Shown here in pieces: positions 31,724 through 36,688 of a stretch of 36,688 nucleotides of DNA. Both the position numbers and the translations under genes were made by a program. Each line of letters begins with the position of its first letter. Position 1 is the stretch's first letter. Under the pieces are notes generated by a model. That model had not been told where the DNA came from, ran no database searches, and saw only the letters and a program-made list of their open reading frames with translations. This stretch comes from Methylotenera sp. RIFCSPLOWO2_02_FULL_45_14. Its GTDB lineage: Bacteria; Pseudomonadota; Gammaproteobacteria; Burkholderiales; Methylophilaceae. The DNA lies in NCBI GenBank assembly GCA_001803395.1, contig MHBU01000034.1, forward strand, positions 66,750 through 103,437, in the 5' to 3' direction.

Positions 31724-34393
31724 TTAAACTGTCGTTGGGTTTGGCTTGTTAGCATTCAACTTGTATTTTTTAACGGCTTCGCTCACTTTTGCAACCGGCA
31801 ACTTACCTTCGTCACTCAAAGCTTTTAATGCCGTCACCACCACGTAATATCTGTTCACTTCAAAGAAATCACGCAAAGCTTCACGGCTATCTGAACGACC
31901 ATAGCCATCAGTACCAAGCGCTACAAACTTATTCGGTACAAAGCGTTGAATTTGCTCAGCAAAGCTCTTCATGTAGTCGGTTGAAGCTACCACAGGGCCT
32001 TTTGCATCCTTTAAACACTGCGCAATATAGCTTACTCTTTGCGGTTTTTCTGGATTAAGCATATTCCAACGGTCACAGTCCAAACCTTCGCGGCGCAACT
32101 CGGTAAAACTAGGCACACTCCATACGTCAGCAGCAATACCCCAATCTTTTTCTAGCAACTCTGCCGCAGCAATGACTTCACGCAGAATCACACCACTACC
32201 CATCAATTGTACTTTCTCGCCTTTAGCCTGAGATTTACTAAAGCTGTACATGCCTTTTAGGATGCCTTGTGCACTGTCTTTTGGCATTTCCGGGTGACTG
32301 TAGTTTTCATTCATTAACGTAATGTAGTAATACACATCTTCTTGATTTTGCACCATGCGGCGCAAGCCTTCTTGAATAATCACCGCCAATTCATAGGCAA
32401 ACGTTGGATCATACGAAATACAATTAGGAATAGTGGCCGACATCAAATGGCTATGACCATCTTCGTGTTGCAACCCTTCGCCATTCAACGTGGTACGGCC
32501 AGCGGTAGCGCCAAGCAAGAAGCCACGCGCACGGCTATCGCCCGCAGCCCAGGCAAAGTCACCAACACGTTGGAAACCAAACATAGAATAGTAGATGTAA
32601 AACGGAATCATCTGCACGCCAGTCACGCTGTAAGACGTAGCCGCCGCCAGCCAACTAGCAAATGAACCCGCCTCGTTGATGCCTTCTTCTAAAATTTGGC
32701 CGTCTTTAGACTCTTTGTAATACATCACTTGGTCAGAATCCATCGGTTCGTACAACTGGCCTTGGCTGGCGTAGATGCCTAACTGACGGAACAAGCCTTC
32801 CATACCAAATGTACGCGCTTCATCTGGCACGATCGGCACAATGAACTTGCCAATCTGCTTATCACGCACCAAGGTAGAAAGTATGCGCACAAACGCCATA
32901 GTGGTTGATATTTCACGCTCGCCTGTGGCGACTAGCATATTTTCAAAGGCGGATAATTCAGGTACGGTGAGTGCATTACCTTGTTGGCGACGTTGCGGCA
33001 CAAAGCCGCCCATCGCGGCACGGCGCTCAGCCATGTATTGCATTTCAGGGCTATCGTCAGCAGGTTTGTAAAATGACAAGTTTTCCACTTGCTCATCAGT
33101 AATAGGCAAATCAAAACGGTCACGGAATTTTTTCAATGACTCAATATCCATGCTCTTTTGTTGATGCGTGATATTTTGAGCCTCGCCGGCTTGGCCCATC
33201 CCATAGCCTTTAACCGTTTTGGCTAAAATTACCGTTGGTTGACCTTTGTGATTCACCGCAGCATTGTAAGCGGCAAACACTTTATGCGGATCGTGACCAC
33301 CACGGTTTAAACGCCAAATATCTTGGTCACTCATCGCAGCAACCATCTCTTTTAACTCAGGATACTTGCCAAAGAAGTGCTCGCGTGTATAGGCGCCACC
33401 TTTGGCTTTGAAGTTTTGATACTCACCATCCACACACTCTTCCATGCGCTTCTTCAGCAAGCCATCTTTATCCATCGCCAACAATGGATCCCAATACGAA
33501 CCCCAAATAACTTTGAGCACATTCCAGCCTGAGCCTCTAAAGTCGGACTCCAACTCTTGAATGATCTTGCCGTTACCGCGCACAGGACCATCCAAGCGTT
33601 GCAGGTTACAGTTAATCACAAAAATCAGGTTATCTAACTTCTCACGTGAAGCCAGTGAAATTGCACCTAATGATTCTGGCTCATCCATCTCGCCATCACC
33701 ACAGAACACCCATACTTTGCGATCAGAGGTATCAGCAATACCACGGTCATGAATGTATTTCAAAAAACGCGCTTGATAAATACCTGCAAGTGGACCTAAA
33801 CCCATTGAAACGGTTGGAAATTGCCAGAAATCAGGCATCAACCAAGGATGCGGGTAACTAGGCAAACCATTACCACCAGTTTCTTGGCGGAAATTATCCA
33901 TTTTCTCTTCAGAAATACGGCCTTCTAAAAATGCACGCGCATAAACCCCTGGAGATGAATGCCCCTGAAAATAAACGCAATCACCACCAAAATTTTCATT
34001 GGCAGCTCTAAAAAAATAATTAAAGCCTGTGTCATACAAAGTTGCCGCTGATTGAAAGCTCGCAATATGTCCACCGACCCCAGGAGATTTTTCGTTAGCA
34101 CGTAACACAGTCATAATGGCATTCCAGCGCACTAACGCACGCACGCGACGCTCCATTTCAGGGTCGCCTGGCAATTTAGCCTGCAAGTGTGTTGGAATGG
34201 TATTCACATAAGCGGTAGTAGCATTGTAAGGCAAATTGCTACCTGAACGACGCGCTTGATCTATCATCGCCTCTAGTAAAAAATGTGCACGTTCTGTGCC
34301 CTCTGTTTCAATAACTGCGGCAAGTGCATCCAGCCATTCCTGGGTTTCTTGACGATCAATATCTGGGTTACTCAAATGTGTGTTTAATGACAT
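31724..34393 (-). CDS. aceE: Pyruvate dehydrogenase E1, homodimeric
   Basis: Thiamin-diphosphate decarboxylase that acetylates the lipoyl groups of E2. The 889-residue length equals the homodimeric E1 family (E. coli 887). The ThDP motif runs from GDGEMDEPESLGA to VINCNLQRLDGP (about 230-270). The N-terminal region (QETQEWLDALAAVIETEG) and the C-terminal transketolase domain (LGTDGYGRSDSREALRDFFE) are complete. ATG at 34393, with GGAG about ten bases upstream. First gene of aceE-aceF. Confidence 0.97.
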   Translation of the reverse strand: MSLNTHLSNPDIDRQETQEWLDALAAVIETEGTERAHFLLEAMIDQARRSGSNLPYNATTAYVNTIPTHLQAKLPGDPEMERRVRALVRWNAIMTVLRANEKSPGVGGHIASFQSAATLYDTGFNYFFRAANENFGGDCVYFQGHSSPGVYARAFLEGRISEEKMDNFRQETGGNGLPSYPHPWLMPDFWQFPTVSMGLGPLAGIYQARFLKYIHDRGIADTSDRKVWVFCGDGEMDEPESLGAISLASREKLDNLIFVINCNLQRLDGPVRGNGKIIQELESDFRGSGWNVLKVIWGSYWDPLLAMDKDGLLKKRMEECVDGEYQNFKAKGGAYTREHFFGKYPELKEMVAAMSDQDIWRLNRGGHDPHKVFAAYNAAVNHKGQPTVILAKTVKGYGMGQAGEAQNITHQQKSMDIESLKKFRDRFDLPITDEQVENLSFYKPADDSPEMQYMAERRAAMGGFVPQRRQQGNALTVPELSAFENMLVATGEREISTTMAFVRILSTLVRDKQIGKFIVPIVPDEARTFGMEGLFRQLGIYASQGQLYEPMDSDQVMYYKESKDGQILEEGINEAGSFASWLAAATSYSVTGVQMIPFYIYYSMFGFQRVGDFAWAAGDSRARGFLLGATAGRTTLNGEGLQHEDGHSHLMSATIPNCISYDPTFAYELAVIIQEGLRRMVQNQEDVYYYITLMNENYSHPEMPKDSAQGILKGMYSFSKSQAKGEKVQLMGSGVILREVIAAAELLEKDWGIAADVWSVPSFTELRREGLDCDRWNMLNPEKPQRVSYIAQCLKDAKGPVVASTDYMKSFAEQIQRFVPNKFVALGTDGYGRSDSREALRDFFEVNRYYVVVTALKALSDEGKLPVAKVSEAVKKYKLNANKPNPTTV

Positions 34394-34457
34394 TCAGTTG
34401 GGGCTCCGTGTGACTGTATTTGCGTAATTTCTTAGTCCCCGTGACTGCACCTCAATA

Positions 34458-34486
34458 GGTATAATCACCATGCAAACTAAAAGCAA
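34458..34486 (-). promoter_or_regulatory. Possible aceE promoter
   Basis: Minus strand: TTGCTT (34486-34481), 17-base spacer, TATACC (34463-34458), giving a start near 34451 and a leader of about 58 bases. Downstream in the leader, two copies of CAGTCAC (34447-34441 and 34416-34410) might be direct-repeat regulator sites, though each is only seven bases. No PdhR site was found. Confidence 0.3.
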
Positions 34487-34669
34487 CAAAAACAAATATA
34501 GCGTGTCTGAAATACTGCGCACACAGCGTGCGAAGTAGATAAATTTCATAAAACCGTAGTGTGGCTTTTTTAGGGGTTTTGGTCAAGTTTAGTCGCGTTC
34601 TTTTAACATTAAACTAACACTCATTTATGCATATTAAGTGCATTTTTCATAAAACTTTAAGGATCATAA

Positions 34670-36127
34670 ATGTCGATAAAACTACTGCAACATGCAGAAA
34701 TAGCTAATGAAAAATCATTAAAAACGCATAAACATATACTTTTTGTGCTGCCAGAAAAAGAAGAAAAGTCACTCCCATATCTCGCAGATTTACAAAACAA
34801 GTTAAACCGAAGTAAAAGCGAATACAAAGATCTATTTAAATCCCCAATCACCATAGACTTGCCTAATGGCAACGTTGTAAGCTTTGTCGCCTTAAGTGAC
34901 AACCTCAACATGTTTCAGCGCCATACTCTACTACGTAAAGCGGCCAAACCGTTATTAGACGAACAGCCTGACAACATTGCCATCTGCGTATTTGGCGATG
35001 ATGTAACGCGCGAAGCACATGCATGCGCAGCTTACTATGTTGTCACAGCCAACTCTGCAACACTCCCCAATAGAAAAAAAGATCAAAAGTCTAACGCGCT
35101 AAAAAACGTAAGCATTTATGGCTACCAAGCTAATCACGATTATGCTTACGTCAACGCTCGTGTCGCTGGTAACACACTATGCCGCCAGCTTACCATGACA
35201 CCTCCAAACGAATTAACGCCAACAATTTATCGGGAAAAAGTGGCCGCCTTAGCCAAAGAACATGGTTGGCAACATGAAGAGTTTGATATGGCTGCACTCA
35301 AAAAAATGAATGCAGGTGCCTTTGTGGCAGTAGGTCAAGGTTCTGAGCCAGTAGATGCTGCGATTGTGCATCTTTCATACCACCCTAAAAACGCTCAAAA
35401 ACATATTGCCATAGTGGGCAAAGGCATTTGTTTTGATACTGGCGGTCACAATCTCAAGCCAGCAAAATACATGTTAGGGATGCATGAAGATATGAATGGC
35501 TCCGCGGTTGCCTTAGGTATTTTGCTTGCTGCCAGTCAAATGCAATTACCCATCAAACTAGACTGTTGGCTAGCCATCGCTCAAAATCATATCAGCCCCA
35601 ATGCTTATAAACAAAATGATGTGGTCACCGCACTCAATGGAATGACCATTGAAATCATACACACCGATGCAGAAGGCCGCATGGTGTTGGCAGACACCCT
35701 TACCTTGGCTTCACGCCAAAAACCTGATGTTATTATTGACTTTGCCACACTGACCGGCAGCATGATTACGGCGCTCAGCGACCGCATTAGCGGTGTTATT
35801 GCAAATCGGCCAGAACTTGCCTGCACAGCAGTTGGCGCTGGGGTCAAGGCAGGCGAGCGCATAGTAGCGTTTCCTTACGACGATGACTTTGATAGCGACT
35901 TAGATAGTGACATTGCTGATATTAAGCAATGTACTCTTGAAGGTGGCGGCGACCACATTCATGCCGCTAGATTTTTAGGTAAATTCATTGAAAACAACGT
36001 CGCTTGGTTACACGCCGACTTATCATCAGCCAATCGCAAAGGTGGCTTGGGCGCCATACAAACCGACACGAATGGTTTTGGCGTAGGATTTGGCATTGAG
36101 GTATTGAAAAGTTTACTTGAAGATTAG
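34670..36127 (+). CDS. Leucyl aminopeptidase (M17)
   Basis: Zinc- or manganese-dependent aminopeptidase of family M17, 485 residues, cytoplasmic. Metal and catalytic residues align with E. coli PepA with the same spacing: Lys251 and Asp256 (GKGICFDTGG), Lys263, Asp274 (HEDMNG), Asp333, Glu335 and Arg337 (TDAEGR). The N-terminal domain is diverged. ATG at 34670 follows AAGGA by seven bases. It is divergent from aceE. Named as leucyl aminopeptidase, but it may be a paralogue rather than PepA itself, so no symbol is given. No operon partner. Confidence 0.93.
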   Translation: MSIKLLQHAEIANEKSLKTHKHILFVLPEKEEKSLPYLADLQNKLNRSKSEYKDLFKSPITIDLPNGNVVSFVALSDNLNMFQRHTLLRKAAKPLLDEQPDNIAICVFGDDVTREAHACAAYYVVTANSATLPNRKKDQKSNALKNVSIYGYQANHDYAYVNARVAGNTLCRQLTMTPPNELTPTIYREKVAALAKEHGWQHEEFDMAALKKMNAGAFVAVGQGSEPVDAAIVHLSYHPKNAQKHIAIVGKGICFDTGGHNLKPAKYMLGMHEDMNGSAVALGILLAASQMQLPIKLDCWLAIAQNHISPNAYKQNDVVTALNGMTIEIIHTDAEGRMVLADTLTLASRQKPDVIIDFATLTGSMITALSDRISGVIANRPELACTAVGAGVKAGERIVAFPYDDDFDSDLDSDIADIKQCTLEGGGDHIHAARFLGKFIENNVAWLHADLSSANRKGGLGAIQTDTNGFGVGFGIEVLKSLLED

Positions 36128-36182
36128 TTGTTTTTCACTTTACAAAATACTGACGCATCTAATCTTTTAGCGTTAAAATAAC

Positions 36183-36210
36183 TTGACTATATTACTAGGG
36201 AATATGTAAT
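36183..36210 (+). promoter_or_regulatory. Promoter of candidate small RNA
   Basis: TTGACT (36183-36188), 16-base spacer, TGTAAT (36205-36210); each box matches consensus at five of six positions. Predicted start is about 36217. It precedes a terminator 75 bases further on. Confidence 0.5.
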
Positions 36211-36262
36211 GCTAAACTCTGTTGACAATCTTGATTGGCTGGAACAATTTCCAGAGCTCTGA
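36209..36262 (+). CDS. Possible 17-residue micro-ORF
   Basis: ATG at 36209 with AGGG eight bases upstream encodes MLNSVDNLDWLEQFPEL and stops at 36262. It is translatable only if transcribed from upstream, because its ATG overlaps the -10 box of the nearby promoter. It may be a chance frame in an RNA gene. Confidence 0.25.
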   Translation: MLNSVDNLDWLEQFPEL

Positions 36263-36316
36263 AATTTAAAGTAATCGGCAAAAGAGACACTAAAAGCCTG
36301 CAACTGCAGGCTTTTT
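36217..36316 (+). ncRNA. Candidate small RNA
   Basis: A promoter pattern at 36183-36210 and an intrinsic terminator at 36292-36316 bracket about 100 bases. The segment contains a 6-bp hairpin CTGGAA-CAAT-TTCCAG (36239-36254) and a CAGAGCTCTG palindrome. No known RNA family is recognised. It could instead be the untranslated tail of the aminopeptidase mRNA. Confidence 0.4.
36292..36316 (+). terminator. Intrinsic terminator
   Basis: AAAAGCCTGCA (36292-36302) and TGCAGGCTTTTT flank a two-base turn, a strong G/C-rich stem followed by five T. It ends the candidate small RNA and probably also any read-through from the aminopeptidase gene. Confidence 0.85.
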
Positions 36317-36380
36317 ATTTGTGCGCAGAGAATGTTTCTGTTGAGCCGAGATTTCCCATTAGAATCTAAAAATTCAAAGT

Positions 36381-36410
36381 TGCGTCATACTGAACATAGC
36401 GAAGTATCCG
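36381..36410. repeat. Dispersed-repeat-like segment
   Basis: The sequence TGCGTCATACTGAACATAGC followed by GAAGTATCCG resembles the TCATnCTGAnC...GAAGnATC class of intergenic repeats seen in many bacterial genomes. It abuts the MFS remnant. There is only one copy in this window, so the assignment is from memory of the motif class. Confidence 0.35.
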
Positions 36411-36423
36411 AGCTTATCAAATC

Positions 36424-36561
36424 ATGCCCGTCGTTGTTGGTTGGCGTATATACGAAATCACGCACGACACCCTTGGCTTAATCGGTTTGGCGGAGGTGAT
36501 TCCTAACTTTGCCTCTGCATTATTTGCAGGTTACCGTAATTTTAAACACACCTTTGGATAG
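36424..36561 (+). pseudogene. Remnant of an MFS transporter
   Basis: A 45-codon open stretch reads PVVVGWRIYEITHDTLGLIG then LAEVIPNFASALFAGY, matching the first two membrane helices of an EntS-like/MFS drug exporter (family: V.GW.IYE.THD...GLIGLAEVIP). It then becomes RNFKHTFG and stops at 36559-36561, where the family would continue with about 350 more residues. The codon for Gln-Ile just before (from 36418) is in frame, so the fragment starts at a repeat boundary. A dead relic. Confidence 0.75.
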
Positions 36562-36653
36562 GCCGTGAAATTCGCGTGAGTTCAAACGCCTGATTATTAA
36601 CCTATCGCAAGAGCGACCTAAGCACACCCAGATGACGCATTTGCTGCGCGCAT

Positions 36654-36688
36654 AAAAAAACCCCATCACTTTCATGACAGGGTTTTTT
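36654..36688. terminator. Bidirectional terminator at the right edge
   Basis: AAAAAACCC (about 36654-36663) and GGGTTTTTT (36680-36688) form a stem around a loop with an inner TCA/TGA. It has A or T runs on both sides, so it can serve a gene ending from the right on the minus strand or one from the left. Cut by the window end. Confidence 0.7.

Larger units (their letters stand above)
36128..36688. other. Long intergenic stretch, mainly non-coding
   Basis: More than 500 bases without an intact conventional gene. It holds a promoter and candidate small RNA or 17-codon ORF (36183-36316), a dispersed-repeat-like segment (36381-36410), a remnant of an MFS transporter (36424-36561) and a terminator hairpin at the right edge (36654-36688). 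The stretch 36562-36653 shows nothing recognisable. Confidence 0.6.

Noticed and set aside
36562-36653. Possible continuation of the MFS gene or a transposase end in another frame
   Set aside because: All frames contain stops and none gives family-like sequence.
1-36688. CRISPR array, prophage or complete insertion sequence
   Set aside because: No regular direct repeats with spacers, no transposase or phage genes, and no long inverted terminal repeats were seen.

Overview
The window most resembles the chromosome of a betaproteobacterium, probably a methylotroph of the Methylophilaceae (Methylotenera-like). This is inferred from gene order (rpfE-recJ-nnrD, tpiA-secG-tRNA-Leu-nuoA-F, birA/coaX/SPOR gene, aceE-aceF-lpdA with a lipoylated E3), the moderate G+C and the protein sequences; no marker gene such as 16S rRNA is present. 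No prophage, complete insertion sequence or CRISPR array is visible. Most genes lie on the minus strand.

Layout. 1-3205 (minus): start of the respiratory complex I operon, nuoA-B-C-D-E, running into nuoF at the left edge. 3381-3465: tRNA-Leu(GAG). 3498-8433 (minus): secG, tpiA, nnrD, recJ and an RpfE-like gene. 8518-10113: a glycine-zipper envelope protein with a strong terminator, and an unknown membrane-anchored protein preceded by a probable 10-codon leader ORF. 10114-11965: a Y-family DNA polymerase divergent from msrA. 12003-12081: a nested palindromic element. 12090-17503 (minus): an efflux cassette (membrane-fusion protein, ABC ATPase, two FtsX/MacB-type permeases) followed by a CorA-type metal transporter. 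17558-18239: a nucleotidyltransferase and small partner pair with a promoter that predicts a leaderless mRNA. 18256-20695: flavin reductase-like gene and glnS. 20907-25760: birA, then on the opposite strand a TonB-dependent copper receptor (OprC-like), then coaX and a SPOR-domain gene. 25768-29360 (minus): GlcD-like FAD oxidase, a toxin-antitoxin pair whose toxin has lost its middle, and lpdA. 29565-30149: Yip1-like membrane protein. 30380-34393 (minus): aceF and aceE. 34670-36127 (plus): M17 leucyl aminopeptidase. 36128-36688: mainly non-coding, with a candidate small RNA or micro-ORF, a remnant of an MFS transporter and a terminator.

How it works together. Most of the window is housekeeping: pyruvate to acetyl-CoA (PDH), NADH oxidation (complex I), triose metabolism, cofactor supply (biotin ligase, pantothenate kinase, NAD(P)H-hydrate repair) and DNA and protein repair (RecJ, Y-family polymerase, MsrA). 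Accessory material sits between these blocks: the copper receptor splitting birA from coaX, the nucleotidyltransferase pair, the decayed toxin-antitoxin pair, the palindrome and the MFS remnant. I found no clear large new defence or biosynthetic system. The best candidates for something undescribed are the leaderless nucleotidyltransferase pair, the leader-ORF-coupled membrane protein and the 36.2 kb small RNA or peptide.
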